A stretch of DNA of 64,000 bases from Corynebacterium aurimucosum ATCC 700975. GTDB taxonomy: Bacteria > Actinomycetota > Actinomycetes > Mycobacteriales > Mycobacteriaceae. Of the stretch, positions 16,915-27,251 are shown piece by piece (the first letter of the stretch is position 1; the number at the start of each line of letters is the position of its first letter). The notes below the pieces were generated by a model that was not told the DNA's origin, did not search any database, and worked only from the letters and a program-made list of their open reading frames with translations. The stretch covers positions 62,001-126,000 of the forward strand of contig NZ_VDTC01000002.1 of assembly GCF_007672725.1 (NCBI RefSeq). Reading direction: 5' to 3'. A program made the position numbers and the translations under genes.

Positions 16915-19023
16915 CTAGATGTTGAACTGCTTGCGCAGCTGCTCAATCAGCTGCTGCACCGGTGCTGGGAGCGCAGCAACCGGCATGTTGATGGCACCAA
17001 TCACAGCGGCAATGGCGGCAGCGATAGCGGCGGTGATACCCACACCCAAGCCGATGGAGGAAGCTGCATCCTTGGCGGAACCAGTATCCTTCGGGTCCTT
17101 CGCGTCGTCGTCACCGTCGAGGGAAATCGGAAGGGCGGCTTCAGTGCCAGCATCGGTAGTAATGAGCAGCTTCTGCTCGCCCTTTAGGCCCTCCGGGATG
17201 GTGAGCTTGACGGTTGCGCGGCCACGCTCGCCGAACTGCTCGTCACCGGGCTGTGCTGCGTTGTCAATGTCTGCCTCGGCCTTAGCGTCACCCAGAGCAA
17301 CGGTGACCTTCTTAGCCTGTGGCTCTTCTGCGTTGGAGTAGTTCAGAGAGGAAAGCTCGACTGTGATCTCCTCCCCCGGCTTCAGGTCACCAGACACGTG
17401 GGCACCAATCTGGCCCTGGCCGGTGCGGACCTTGGACTCGCCGGAAGCGATGTAGTCAATCATCGCCTGGGTGTCCATGTAGCCAACGTCATTGCGGTTC
17501 TTGATGGAACCGGGCTCAAAGAAGCCATCGCCGCCGGCCTCCGTCTCGCTGGAGGCAAGGAAGGAGGACAGAGCAATGCTGTAGTTCTTCTCCGGGTCAA
17601 TCGGTTCACCGTTAATGGTGACAGACTTAACTCGCTTGCCCTGCTCAGCCTTCTGGTCGTAGACAACGGTGACGTTGTTGGACAGGCCCAGAGCCAGGCG
17701 CGGGCGGGACTGGCCAGGCTTCCACTGGTTCTCCAACGCGGTAATGAAGTCTGCGCCGCTAACCTCCGCGGTGATCACGTAATTACCGAATGGCTGAACG
17801 GCAAAGATGTCCTGGTAGGAAACATCACCTTGCTTGAGGTCGGCGCGCACACCGCCTGCGTTCATAACACCGATTTCGATGTCCTTGTCCGTCTGCTTAG
17901 ATAGAGCAAAGCGCTGGCCATCGGCAATAAAGTTGTTGAGGGTCGACTCCACACCGCGGTTGGTACCGGTGTCCTTGCCCTCATCAGAACCGCGGTACAT
18001 GGCCTTCTCGGTGGTACCAGCAGTCTTGGCACCCTCAATCTCCGCTACCTTCTTTGCTTCCTCGACGATCTTAGCCACCTCGGGGTCGTCTTCGAGGCCC
18101 TGCAGCTGGGCGAAGACCTCTGCGTTGGCCACGTCGTACTGCTTGAGATCAATCTTGGTGATTTTCTTCTCGGCTTTGTCGAAGGTGATGTCGGCGTCGT
18201 TAAGCACCTTGCCGTACTCGTAGCCCTGTGCCCAGTACAGCGGCATTGCCCCCTCACGAGCAACCTCGCCCTGGGTCTTAACGTGAGTATCACCGCCAAA
18301 GAGGATATCCACATCCTTGCTGAAGCCCTCCGCGTACTGCTGAGCGTCCTCGTGCATGAGCGCCACAACGACGTCAGCCTTGCCGGATTCCTTCAGTCGG
18401 CTGGCTTCCTTATTGGTGGCCTCGACCGGGTCGGAGAACTCGACGCCCGGGATGGACGCAGCGGACACCTTGTACTTGGTGTTCTCGGTGACGGTACCAA
18501 CGAAGCCCACCTTCACGCCGTCTACCTCCTTGACGAAGGAAGCATCGAGCAGGGGCTTGCCATCTTTGGTGACGTTGGCGCCCAGGATCGGGAAGTTGGA
18601 CTGGTCCTTGATACGGCCCATCAGGTCATCGGTGCCCTTGTCGAACTCGTGGTTGCCCACGGCCGTGACATCGAGATTCATAGCATTGAGGGCCTCGTTG
18701 GTGTACTTGTCCTCAGAAATCGCAGACACAAAAGCGGAACCACCAACGTTATCACCGGAGGAGGTCAAGGCGTACTCCTGGTCCTTGTTGACGGCCTTGA
18801 TGAGCGCAGCCATGCGAGCAGCGCCCATCTCGGAGTAGCCAACCAGTTCCTCGGATTCCTTGTCAAAGTTTTCGGCCAGCTCAAGGTGGCCGTGGAAGTC
18901 GGTGAAGTTGGTGACGGAAATGGTCACCTGGTCGGCCTCAGCGGCGAAGGCAGGCGCGCCGGAGACGGCAACGGCGGTGACGGTGGTGGCGGCCAGAAGC
19001 TGGCCAAAGCGACGGAAGTTCAC
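16915..19023 (-). CDS. Secreted bifunctional metallophosphatase/5'-nucleotidase
   Basis: 702-residue exported nucleotidase of the UshA/YfkN type, which releases phosphate and nucleosides from extracellular nucleotides. It has a signal peptide (MNFRRFGQLLAATTVTAVAV, cleavage near AFA-A27), an N-terminal metallophosphatase domain (FTDFHGHLE, SGDNVGGSAF, VGNHEFDKG, VVALMHEDAQ, FGGDTHVK) and a C-terminal substrate domain (NAGGVRADL, AVQPFGNYV). The tail has a hydrophobic membrane anchor (GLGVGITAAIAAAIAAVIGA) and a conserved-looking end LIEQLRKQFNI, so the enzyme is probably cell-bound. Start is GTG with AGGAG seven bases upstream. Phosphate regulation is likely from family knowledge but not shown. 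Confidence 0.93.
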   Translation of the reverse strand: MNFRRFGQLLAATTVTAVAVSGAPAFAAEADQVTISVTNFTDFHGHLELAENFDKESEELVGYSEMGAARMAALIKAVNKDQEYALTSSGDNVGGSAFVSAISEDKYTNEALNAMNLDVTAVGNHEFDKGTDDLMGRIKDQSNFPILGANVTKDGKPLLDASFVKEVDGVKVGFVGTVTENTKYKVSAASIPGVEFSDPVEATNKEASRLKESGKADVVVALMHEDAQQYAEGFSKDVDILFGGDTHVKTQGEVAREGAMPLYWAQGYEYGKVLNDADITFDKAEKKITKIDLKQYDVANAEVFAQLQGLEDDPEVAKIVEEAKKVAEIEGAKTAGTTEKAMYRGSDEGKDTGTNRGVESTLNNFIADGQRFALSKQTDKDIEIGVMNAGGVRADLKQGDVSYQDIFAVQPFGNYVITAEVSGADFITALENQWKPGQSRPRLALGLSNNVTVVYDQKAEQGKRVKSVTINGEPIDPEKNYSIALSSFLASSETEAGGDGFFEPGSIKNRNDVGYMDTQAMIDYIASGESKVRTGQGQIGAHVSGDLKPGEEITVELSSLNYSNAEEPQAKKVTVALGDAKAEADIDNAAQPGDEQFGERGRATVKLTIPEGLKGEQKLLITTDAGTEAALPISLDGDDDAKDPKDTGSAKDAASSIGLGVGITAAIAAAIAAVIGAINMPVAALPAPVQQLIEQLRKQFNI

Positions 19024-19194
19024 GTGGATCTCCTGGGTATGAGAGAAATCTTGTCCACGTGTTTATAACGCATCCATCACGATTGCGCAGCGCTTGCTGA
19101 CGTCACGACCAGCGCGTTCACCAAACATCTCCCCTAGTTTCACCCAGGCGCAACCTCCCGTTCAGCCACACACCCCCAGTTGAGGGGTGATGCC

Positions 19195-21492
19195 TTAAGC
19201 CGTGACGCGATAGACGTCGAAGACGCCCTCGGTGTTACGCAGGGTTGTCATCAACTGCCCCAGCTGCTTGGTGTCAGAAACCGAGAAGGTGAAGCGCACA
19301 GTCGCAATGTGGTCATCGCCGCGATTGGAGGTCATCGACAATACGTTGAGGCTCTGATCGCTAAAAATCCGGGTGAGCTCAAAGAGCAGACCTTGACGGT
19401 CAATGGCCTCCAGTTGCAGCGTTGCGGAGAAGGCACCGGAAGACTTCGGCCCGCCAGCCCACTCCACCTGCATCATGCGCTCGGGTTCCGACTTGAGCTT
19501 TTCAGCATTGGTGCAGTCAGCTCGGTGCACGGACACGCCGCCGCCGCGGGTCACGAAGCCAAAGATGGCGTCACCAGGCACAGGCTGGCAGCACTTCGCC
19601 AGCTTGGCCATGACGTCCGGGCTGCCCTCCACCAAAATTCCGGTGCCGGATGCGGAATCCTTCGTGTGCTGAGCGCGGGAATTCTCCAGCTCGCTGAGCG
19701 GAGTACGAGAAGCCAAGGCATCGACTGCATCGTCCCTATCTCCGAAGAGCGCCATGAGTTGGTTGGCAACATGCTGAGCTGAGACATGGCCCGCGCCGAT
19801 GGCGGTATAGAGCGCATCCACATCCGGGTAGTGCAACTGCTCGGCTACCTGCTTCATCGAACTAGCGGTAAACAGCCGGTGCATGGGCAAGCCGCCACGC
19901 TGGACCTCGGCGGCCAAGGCATCCCGCCCAGCTTCGAGGTGCTCTTCACGGCGCTCCTTGGCAAACCACTGCCGCACCTTCGTCTTAGCCCGTGGCGAGA
20001 CCAAGAACTCCTGCCAATCCCGCGAGGGACCCGCATTCGGATCCTTGGAGGTGAAAATCTCAACTTTATCGCCGGATTTCAGCTCCGATTCCAATGCCAC
20101 GAGCTTGCCGTTGACCTTGGCACCAATGCACCTATGGCCTACCTCAGTATGCACCGCATAGGCGAAATCCACGGGGGTGGAACCAGCGGGCAAATTGATC
20201 ACGTCACCCTTCGGGGTAAACGCAAAAATTTGCTTGGCGGTCAGGTCATAACGCAGAGAGTCCAGGAACTCGTTGGGATCGGCGGCTTCCTTCTGCCAAT
20301 CCAAAAGCTGGCGCATCCACGCCATCTGATCCACTTCTTCTTGGTGGCCGGAATTCCTGCCCTTGGTCTCCTTATAACGCCAGTGTGCCGCAACGCCAAA
20401 CTCGGCGTTGTAATGCATCTCGTGCGTGCGCACCTGCACCTCAAGGGTGGAGCCGCCGTCCGCAATAACGGTGGTATGCAGCGACTGGTAGACGCCGAAG
20501 CGTGGCGAGGAGATGTAATCCTTGAAGCGCCCCGGAAGAGCCTGGTACAACGAGTGCACCACGCCGATGGCGGCGTAACAGGAGTTGATGTCGTCGACGA
20601 GGATGCGGATTCCGACGAGATCAAAGATCTCCGCAAAGTCACGCCCACGAACGATCATCTTCTGATAAATCGACCAGTAGTGCTTCGGGCGTCCCATCAC
20701 CTCGGCTTGAATACCGTTTGCCTTGAGGGCTTGGCTTACCTGGGCCTTGATTTCCTTGAGCGCTTTATCGCGTGAGGGAGCGCGGTCCGCCACCATGCGC
20801 ACGATCTCGTCGTACTTCTTGGGATACAGAATCGCGAAGGCAAGATCTTCGAGTTCCCACTTAACGCTTGCCATACCCAAGCGGTGAGCAAGCGGCGCAA
20901 TGACGTCAAGGGTTTGCCGTGCCTTCTTCGCCTGCTTCTCCGGCGGGAGGAAGCGCATGGTTCGCATGTTGTGCAGGCGATCGCACACCTTGATGACGAG
21001 CACGCGGGGGTCGGTGGCCATGGCCACGATCATCTTGCGGATTGTCTCTGCTTCGGCGGCGGCGCCGAGGGCGACCTTGTCGAGCTTCGTGACGCCGTCG
21101 ACAAGCCGGGCCACCTCCGGCCCAAAATCACGGGTGAGGTCCTCCAGCGAATAGTCAGTATCTTCCACTGTATCGTGCAGCAAGGCCGCCGCAACGGTCG
21201 TGGTGTCCATGCCAATCTCCGCCGCGATGGTTGCCACCGCAAGCGGATGCGTAATGTAAGGCTCGCCGGACTTGCGGAATACGCCCTCGTGCAGCCGCTC
21301 CGCCGTCGCATAGGCCTTGTTGAGAAGCTCCGCGTCCGCCTTCGGGTGAAACTCCCGGTGGATAGACATCAACGGGTCCAGCGCCGGATTGATCTTTACG
21401 CGACCGCCCGTCAGCGAGCGCGCCAAGCGCGCGGACATGCCGCGCACACCGCCCGGCCGCCACGCAGTCTTGTCCTGCTTTTCAGTCGTCAT
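19195..21492 (-). CDS. rel: Bifunctional (p)ppGpp synthetase/hydrolase (RelA/SpoT)
   Basis: 765-residue RSH protein that makes and degrades the stringent-response alarmone. The HD hydrolase domain shows [13 protein letters not shown] and [15 protein letters not shown]. The synthetase domain shows [19 protein letters not shown] and [24 protein letters not shown] domain ([20 protein letters not shown]) and a C-terminal ACT domain follow. Because both catalytic signatures are intact it should be bifunctional. I chose ATG at 21492 ([10 protein letters not shown]) with GGAGG upstream; the longer in-frame N-terminus extends towards apt and is not conserved. It follows apt by 34 bases in the same direction. 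Confidence 0.96.
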   Translation of the reverse strand: MTTEKQDKTAWRPGGVRGMSARLARSLTGGRVKINPALDPLMSIHREFHPKADAELLNKAYATAERLHEGVFRKSGEPYITHPLAVATIAAEIGMDTTTVAAALLHDTVEDTDYSLEDLTRDFGPEVARLVDGVTKLDKVALGAAAEAETIRKMIVAMATDPRVLVIKVCDRLHNMRTMRFLPPEKQAKKARQTLDVIAPLAHRLGMASVKWELEDLAFAILYPKKYDEIVRMVADRAPSRDKALKEIKAQVSQALKANGIQAEVMGRPKHYWSIYQKMIVRGRDFAEIFDLVGIRILVDDINSCYAAIGVVHSLYQALPGRFKDYISSPRFGVYQSLHTTVIADGGSTLEVQVRTHEMHYNAEFGVAAHWRYKETKGRNSGHQEEVDQMAWMRQLLDWQKEAADPNEFLDSLRYDLTAKQIFAFTPKGDVINLPAGSTPVDFAYAVHTEVGHRCIGAKVNGKLVALESELKSGDKVEIFTSKDPNAGPSRDWQEFLVSPRAKTKVRQWFAKERREEHLEAGRDALAAEVQRGGLPMHRLFTASSMKQVAEQLHYPDVDALYTAIGAGHVSAQHVANQLMALFGDRDDAVDALASRTPLSELENSRAQHTKDSASGTGILVEGSPDVMAKLAKCCQPVPGDAIFGFVTRGGGVSVHRADCTNAEKLKSEPERMMQVEWAGGPKSSGAFSATLQLEAIDRQGLLFELTRIFSDQSLNVLSMTSNRGDDHIATVRFTFSVSDTKQLGQLMTTLRNTEGVFDVYRVTA

Positions 21493-21526
21493 GTCTGCCT
21501 CCGCGAAGTAGCTTAGGCATACAACC

Positions 21527-22081
21527 TTAGTCCTTTGCTCCCATCTGATTGAGCACAATCAACGGGGAACCTTGCAGTCGCTCACGCCCTTGGAGTCCAT
21601 TGACCTCCAGAACCACGACATTGCCCGCCACTTCCGCGCCCGCGGATTCCAGCAGCAATGCGGCTCCGTGGAGCGTGCCGCCGGTGGCGAGGACGTCGTC
21701 GACAAGCACGATGCGCTTGCCCTTAATGTCAATACCGCTATTTGGGATCTCGAGCGCTGCCGTGCCGTACTCCAGCTCATACTCCTGGGTCAAGACGGGT
21801 GGCGGAAGCTTGCCCTTCTTGCGGATGGCGAGAATTCCCACCCCCAACTTGTAGGCAACGGCGGAACCTAGAAGGAACCCGCGCGCATCGAGGCCGCCGA
21901 CCAAATCGGCACCGAGCTCCTTGCAGGCCTCAGCCAAGCCATCGACCACGGCGGCGAAAGACTCCGCATCTGCCAGTACCGGGGTCAGGTCCTCAAACAG
22001 GATTCCCTCCTCCGGGAAGTCTTGGACAAGGCGGACCTTATCCTTCAAGGCTTGTGCTGCTGCGACGTAAATCTCGCTCAC
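21527..22081 (-). CDS. apt: Adenine phosphoribosyltransferase
   Basis: 184-residue purine-salvage enzyme converting adenine and PRPP to AMP. It has the adenine-binding [16 protein letters not shown] near the N-terminus and the PRPP loop [12 protein letters not shown] (about residues 118-129). The start is GTG at 22081, overlapping the stop of the upstream lipoprotein gene by four bases (GTGA) and preceded by AAGGAAG. The gene order lipoprotein-apt-rel is conserved in corynebacteria and mycobacteria, placing AMP salvage next to alarmone metabolism. Confidence 0.96.
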   Translation of the reverse strand: MSEIYVAAAQALKDKVRLVQDFPEEGILFEDLTPVLADAESFAAVVDGLAEACKELGADLVGGLDARGFLLGSAVAYKLGVGILAIRKKGKLPPPVLTQEYELEYGTAALEIPNSGIDIKGKRIVLVDDVLATGGTLHGAALLLESAGAEVAGNVVVLEVNGLQGRERLQGSPLIVLNQMGAKD

Positions 22082-23688
22082 GACTCTTCCTTAGTTTCGG
22101 TTGCTGTTTGTGGGGTATAGCTCCAACGGTCGAGGTTCCACCCGATACCCGCAGGGCCAGTGTAGGGCACCACGCCTGTCACAGCGCGGTCAGTGATAAA
22201 GGTCCGAGGCTGCGCGGAGATGGGAATAGACGGCAATTCCTCCCACAAATCCTGCTCCAACGTGCGCAATGCCGACGCATTCTTCACGCTGGAGGCGGGA
22301 GCGGAATGCTCACGCATCGGATCTACTGCCCCAAGGTAGACGTCGATCTCCGGCAGGCCAGTCGCGGGATCCGCGGACAATTGCTCGCGGGAAACACGGT
22401 CTCCGGAGCGGTCTTCCACGGTGATTCCTGCGGGCTCGCAGGCCGCGCGCAACTGCTCAACCATTGCCTTATAGCGAGGGTTGGGAGCGAGGTAGCCTAC
22501 ACCGATGGTGTAACCGGACAGACCCGACGCAGCTGCGTTGTCGACGGGGACTGTTGTTAGCGAGGCCATCTGGGCCGCAACTGGATCATCGTTGCGCACC
22601 GTGCGCACGGTGACGGCAGGAACATCCACGCCTGATTCCTTGGAGGAGGCCTGCGCCAAGCGCTGCGTATCCACGCACGCGGCGAAGGCGGCGCGTGCCC
22701 ACGGCTGGGCAAAAATCCCAGCCTCCGAGAAGACCAGAGTGTCAGTCAGGCTACCCGCTACGGACTTGACGTCCACCGGCTTCCCCTCGGCATTGCGGTC
22801 CAACCACGAGGGTGAAGCCGTGGGTGACTCTGCAACGCGAAGCTCGTCTGAGGCTACAAACGCTGCCGCATCCGCGCTGCTGGGCAACATGACTACTTCA
22901 CGCACGGCAGGCTTGTCGCCGTAGTAGTTGTCATTCGCCGTCAGAACGATTGAGCCATCATCCTCGACGCGGTCAATCTGATATGGCCCGAAGGAAACCT
23001 GCATGTCCGGGTCAAAACGCCCCGGTTCCGTCGAAAAGCCATCGCGCCAAGCCTCCGCCACTGGTTGCAAGGTTGCCATGTCCTGAGCATGAAGCGCCGC
23101 GTTAAGCTCTTCGACGCTCATCCCCGCCCGCTTAGCCATCACGTGCGCTGGGAGAACCGTGCCGGGGCCAAACAAGTAGCGCCACCGCGACCCCGCATCG
23201 GGCGTAAACCACACGGTAAATTTCTTGCTGTGAGGCGCGCATTCCACTCCGCTGACCTCTTCCATCAGCGGAAGGTGGGAGCCAAAGGTCTCACTCAACT
23301 GGCCAGCAGTGTAGGCCAAGAGGTAATCGTCACAGGTCACTGCCTCACCGTCGGCGAAGCGAGCCTGCTCCGTCAGCGTGAAGTCCACGTGTGCCCCGGT
23401 CTCATCGCCGTCGGGAGCGAAATACTCCGCGTGAGCAAGATCTGAGTTGGGCACCATCTGCCCGGCTGGGCCCGGTACGTACAGCGCAGGATAGACGCGG
23501 CTTGCTAGCTGGGCAGCCCCGACGGCATCGCCCCACGCGGAGGCTGCGTTACTGGTAGCAAGGGGGGAATCGCTCAGCACCGCGAAACGTGATGCCGAAG
23601 AGTCCTCCCCCGCACCCTCCTCAGTAGAGCCGCACGCTGTCACGGTGAGGGCCAGGGCCAGCAGTGCCGCGACTGGAGATGTACGCAC
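22078..23688 (-). CDS. ABC-type peptide-binding lipoprotein (SBP family 5)
   Basis: 536-residue extracytoplasmic solute-binding protein. The lipobox LTVTACGS places the lipid-modified cysteine at residue 19. The body shows family 5 (DppA/OppA-like) features such as [36 protein letters not shown] and a late [13 protein letters not shown]. In C. glutamicum the same position between secF and apt holds a gene called dciAE (from memory). No permease or ATPase gene is adjacent, so either it serves a transporter encoded elsewhere or it has another role. Start is GTG three bases after the secF stop, with only a weak ribosome-binding site, suggesting coupling to secF. Confidence 0.88.
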   Translation of the reverse strand: MRTSPVAALLALALTVTACGSTEEGAGEDSSASRFAVLSDSPLATSNAASAWGDAVGAAQLASRVYPALYVPGPAGQMVPNSDLAHAEYFAPDGDETGAHVDFTLTEQARFADGEAVTCDDYLLAYTAGQLSETFGSHLPLMEEVSGVECAPHSKKFTVWFTPDAGSRWRYLFGPGTVLPAHVMAKRAGMSVEELNAALHAQDMATLQPVAEAWRDGFSTEPGRFDPDMQVSFGPYQIDRVEDDGSIVLTANDNYYGDKPAVREVVMLPSSADAAAFVASDELRVAESPTASPSWLDRNAEGKPVDVKSVAGSLTDTLVFSEAGIFAQPWARAAFAACVDTQRLAQASSKESGVDVPAVTVRTVRNDDPVAAQMASLTTVPVDNAAASGLSGYTIGVGYLAPNPRYKAMVEQLRAACEPAGITVEDRSGDRVSREQLSADPATGLPEIDVYLGAVDPMREHSAPASSVKNASALRTLEQDLWEELPSIPISAQPRTFITDRAVTGVVPYTGPAGIGWNLDRWSYTPQTATETKEES

Positions 23689-23691
23689 GGC

Positions 23692-24843
23692 TTAACGCCC
23701 GGGGCGCCAGGACGCCCCACCCGACTCGTCAGTGCGTGACTCGGGCTCAGAATGCGAAGCCGCGGATGGGGAAACGACGGTGCGCGTAGCCTTCGTCTCA
23801 TCATCGCCTTCGCCTGCCTTCGTAGGCTCGCCCTCCGCACGGTAGGCGGCAACCACGGCGTTGTGCTTTTTCACGCTCTTTCGCTGGTTCGACAAAGTCA
23901 CCAGAAGCGTCGTAGCGAGGAAGATTGAGGAGAATACGCCCTCGATAACGCCAATGAACTGCACAAGAGCAAGATCTCGCAGTGTGCCGATACCCATCAG
24001 CCATACGGCGACAACGAACAGAGCGATGATCGGAAGGGCCGAGATAATAGACGTGGAGATCGAGCGCATCACCGTCTGGTTAATGGCCAAGTTGGTGAGC
24101 TCCGCATAGGTCTTCTTGCGCTGGCCTTCCAATCCCGTCGTATTCTCGTCCACCTTGTCAAAGACAATGACGGAGTCGTAGAGGGAGAAGGTCAGCACCG
24201 TCAGCAGACCAATGATGACTGCCGGGGACACCTCGATGCCAAAGAGCGCATAGATACCGGCAATGAACACACCGTCAAAAATGAGGGCAAGAATTGCCGC
24301 AAAGGCCATGTCCCGCTGCAGGCGGACCGCCACGTAAATGGTGGCCAGCACGAGGAATACGGCCATCGCAATGACCATGCGCTTGGTAATCGACGAGCCC
24401 CACGATTCCGACACCGTCGAAGAACCGATCGCATCCGGGCTCGGCTTACCGTTGTCATCCTTGACCTGATACTTCTCAAAGATGGCTTGGCGGGCCTGAT
24501 TAACCTCATCCTGGCTCAGACGCTCGGAGGTGATTTCCAGCGTCTCCGAGGAACCCGCGCCCACGATCTGCACCAGCTCTGGGGTAACACCGGTCGCCTC
24601 CGTAAAGGTTTCCTCTACCTGTTCGGTGGACAGATCCCCCGCCGGCATGTTGAGCTTCGTGCCTCCCTCAAAGTCCAGAGAGAGATTGAAGCCACGAAGT
24701 GCAATAGCCAGGATGGAGGCGATGAGCAGCACACCGGCGATGGTGTACCAGGTCTTAGCCCGACCTACGAAGTCAAATCCACTGCCGTCCACGTAGAGAC
24801 GGTCAAAGCGGGAAATCTTGCGGTTAGTAGTTTCGACAGCCAT
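23692..24843 (-). CDS. secF: Protein translocase subunit SecF
   Basis: 383-residue membrane protein that assists SecYEG in late export together with SecD. The first helix is near residue 30; the family motif LDFEGGTKLNM and the periplasmic P-domain follow, then five clustered C-terminal helices with GIEVSPAVIIGLLTVLTFSLYD (partly quoted) and TSIISALPIIALFVV. The last 60 residues form a charged low-complexity cytoplasmic tail. The ATG lies two bases after the secD stop, so the two are translationally coupled. Confidence 0.96.
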   Translation of the reverse strand: MAVETTNRKISRFDRLYVDGSGFDFVGRAKTWYTIAGVLLIASILAIALRGFNLSLDFEGGTKLNMPAGDLSTEQVEETFTEATGVTPELVQIVGAGSSETLEITSERLSQDEVNQARQAIFEKYQVKDDNGKPSPDAIGSSTVSESWGSSITKRMVIAMAVFLVLATIYVAVRLQRDMAFAAILALIFDGVFIAGIYALFGIEVSPAVIIGLLTVLTFSLYDSVIVFDKVDENTTGLEGQRKKTYAELTNLAINQTVMRSISTSIISALPIIALFVVAVWLMGIGTLRDLALVQFIGVIEGVFSSIFLATTLLVTLSNQRKSVKKHNAVVAAYRAEGEPTKAGEGDDETKATRTVVSPSAASHSEPESRTDESGGASWRPGR

Positions 24844-24845
24844 GA

Positions 24846-26693
24846 TTACTTCTCCTCATCCGTTGCAGTAGCGACGGGTTTCTTGGCCGGTTTGGCATAA
24901 AAGCCGCGTTCGCGGCGCTCCTCCACGAGGTTGTAGATGCCGCCGAGGCCGTTCATCGACGGTTTGGCAAAAGCTGGGCGGCTGCCAAGGAGCTGCATCA
25001 GCGGCGCCATGATCAGGAAGGAAACGATGAGGTCGAAGATGGTGGTCAAGCCCATGGTGAAGGCAAAGCCCTTGACGGCGCCAATAGAAAGGAAGTACAC
25101 CACGACGGAGCCGATAAGCGTCACGGCCTTACCCGTGACAATCGTTGCCCGCGAGCGCTCCCAACCCGTGCGGGTGGCAGACCGGAATGTGCGCCCGCCC
25201 AGGATCTCATCCTTCATACGTTCGTAGTAGACAACGAAGGAGTCGGCCGTGGCACCAATACCAATGATCAAGCCCGCCATGCCAGAAAGATCAAGCGAGT
25301 AGCCAATCCACCGACCCAGCAGGACCAGGGCACCGTACAGCATGACGCAGGTGGTGACGAGCACCAACAGCGCCACCGAAGACAGAGCGCGGAAATAGTA
25401 GATGGAGTACAGCGAAACCAGAATCAGGCCGACGATGCCGGCGATGAGTGCTGCCTCAAGGGCGGCCTTGCCCAGTGACGGCGGCACGGTCTCGACCGTT
25501 CCGCCCGGCTCGCCATTGGCGCCGGTAAAGGACAGCGGGAGCGCACCATAACGCAGGTTATTTGCCAGGTTCTGTGCTTCCTCCTGGGAGAAATCACCCG
25601 TGATGGAGGTAGCAGCACCAACCGGGGTCGCGCCCTGGATTACCGGAGCAGAAATCACGCCGGAATCGAGGGTAATGGCCACCTGCTTTTGCAGGTACTC
25701 CTGTGTCAAGGTGGACCACGTCTGCGAGCCATTGGGACCATCGCCGGTCTTGAAAGCGAAGCTGATCTCCATCTGGCCGGTCTGGGAATTCAGGCCGCCC
25801 TGAATCGGAGCGTTGCTATCGATCTCGTTACCAGTCAGGCGGGTTCCGTTCGGATCCTCAATACCGTCCAGAAGCGGAGCTGGCTTGAGCAGGTAGGGCT
25901 GCTGATTAGAGTAATCGCAAGCCACCAACGGCTTTGCTGGGTCATCGGTTCCGGCCAGTGGGTCGGATTCCGCGTCACACGTCATCAAGCCCAATGCTGC
26001 CGTTTGTTGGGTGGGATCCTCAGACTGGCGGTCCTTAAGCAGAACCTCATTAACCTTATCGCGGCGCTCAGATTCCTCGAGAGAGTTCGCCGGGGCCGGA
26101 AGCGGCTTCTCGCTCACAGTAGGAGCCGGGGTCTTCTTTTCGTCCTTCTTCTCCCCGCCTTGGGCGGCTGCATCTGCGTTCTGGCTGAGCGCATCGTGAA
26201 TGGAGGCCAGCGCCTTATTGGCCTGCTCTGGCGTCACGACTCCGTACTTGACCCAGCGGTTAGCCGTATCAGTCATGGACTTCTCAAGCTTGTCCATATC
26301 CGGCATGGGCTGCTCGCCCACCGGGCGGAACAGCAGCTGAGAGGTTTGGCCCACTGCCTGCGCCTGGGAAGCATCTTCGCCCGGAACGGTAATCACCAAG
26401 CTAGAGCCGCTGATGACGACCTCAGAGCCGGAAACACCCATGCCGTTCACACGCTGCTCGAGGATGGTGCGCGCCTGCTGCAGCTGCTCCTGGGTTGGGT
26501 CCTCACCCTGCGGAACCAGGGTTACGCGAGTACCACCCTGTAGATCAATGCCGAGCTTTGGGGTTGGTGACTTATCACCGGTCAGAAATATCAGTGCGTA
26601 AATCACGATGACAATGAGCGCAAAAAGCGCTATCGCGCGCTTAGGCCATTGCCGTTGACGGCTGCTAACGCCACCACGTTTCGAAGCGGACAC
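24846..26693 (-). CDS. secD: Protein translocase subunit SecD
   Basis: 615-residue partner of SecF using the proton gradient to help release exported proteins. It has an N-terminal helix (AIALFALIVIVIYALIFL), the LGIDLQGGTRVTL motif, a large periplasmic domain and six C-terminal helices including IGIGATADSFVVYYERMKDE. The periplasmic domain carries a low-complexity insertion (about residues 155-190; QGGEKKDEKKTPAPTV) that is absent from E. coli SecD. Start is GTG at 26693 with AGGAGAAC upstream. A 186-base gap separates it from yajC. Confidence 0.96.
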   Translation of the reverse strand: MSASKRGGVSSRQRQWPKRAIALFALIVIVIYALIFLTGDKSPTPKLGIDLQGGTRVTLVPQGEDPTQEQLQQARTILEQRVNGMGVSGSEVVISGSSLVITVPGEDASQAQAVGQTSQLLFRPVGEQPMPDMDKLEKSMTDTANRWVKYGVVTPEQANKALASIHDALSQNADAAAQGGEKKDEKKTPAPTVSEKPLPAPANSLEESERRDKVNEVLLKDRQSEDPTQQTAALGLMTCDAESDPLAGTDDPAKPLVACDYSNQQPYLLKPAPLLDGIEDPNGTRLTGNEIDSNAPIQGGLNSQTGQMEISFAFKTGDGPNGSQTWSTLTQEYLQKQVAITLDSGVISAPVIQGATPVGAATSITGDFSQEEAQNLANNLRYGALPLSFTGANGEPGGTVETVPPSLGKAALEAALIAGIVGLILVSLYSIYYFRALSSVALLVLVTTCVMLYGALVLLGRWIGYSLDLSGMAGLIIGIGATADSFVVYYERMKDEILGGRTFRSATRTGWERSRATIVTGKAVTLIGSVVVYFLSIGAVKGFAFTMGLTTIFDLIVSFLIMAPLMQLLGSRPAFAKPSMNGLGGIYNLVEERRERGFYAKPAKKPVATATDEEK

Positions 26694-26879
26694 AAAGTTC
26701 TCCTGTGTTGTGTGGAACAGGGCTAAAAATCATAGGTCATGGTAGCCATCTCCACGACGCGATTGCGCGCCATGACGCCACCATGACTAAAGCACAGTCC
26801 ACCATCGTACGTCATGGACCGCGGTTTTCCTTAACAGGCTTAAGGTGAGGCGCCCGCAGTGTGACGAGCGCAACTCGAA

Positions 26880-27212
26880 TTAGAGCTTCGGGAAGCGTTC
26901 GTCGTTGTCGCCCTCCGCCTCAGCCGGCGCATCGTTGACCGTGCCAGCCTGCTCAGCAGTTCGCACGATAGCCATCGTGTCGAAGGTAATCACGGTGCCG
27001 TCCTTAACGCGCAAATCAACCTGCTGCTTACCGGCTTCCACCACGGTGCCGTGCAGGCCGCCGGCGGTAATCACCTCTTGGCCAGGCTTCAAGGAGGACT
27101 GCAATTCTTGCATCTGCGCTTGGCGCTTGCGCTGCGCGCGCATTGACATAAAGCTCGGCAAGATAACGAGAATTGCGAGTACGAGGAGTAGAAGAATCTG
27201 GGTTCCGTTCAT
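26880..27212 (-). CDS. yajC: Preprotein translocase accessory subunit YajC
   Basis: 110 residues: one N-terminal transmembrane helix (ILLLLVLAILVILPSFM) followed by a basic segment (RAQRKRQAQMQELQSSLKPG) and the conserved EVITAGGLHGTVVEAGKQQV block of the YajC family. It associates with SecDF. It lies between ruvB and secD on the same strand, the standard actinobacterial order. Length is typical. Confidence 0.94.
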   Translation of the reverse strand: MNGTQILLLLVLAILVILPSFMSMRAQRKRQAQMQELQSSLKPGQEVITAGGLHGTVVEAGKQQVDLRVKDGTVITFDTMAIVRTAEQAGTVNDAPAEAEGDNDERFPKL

Positions 27213-27251
27213 AAGTGGTCAGTGTGCCAGACCTCCCCGTCTCCGGGCCAA

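Noticed and set aside
21495..21525. DtxR-like iron box between apt and rel (TAAGGTTGTATGCCTAAG on the minus strand)
   Set aside because: The half-sites are spaced two bases too closely for the DtxR consensus and the central bases do not match.
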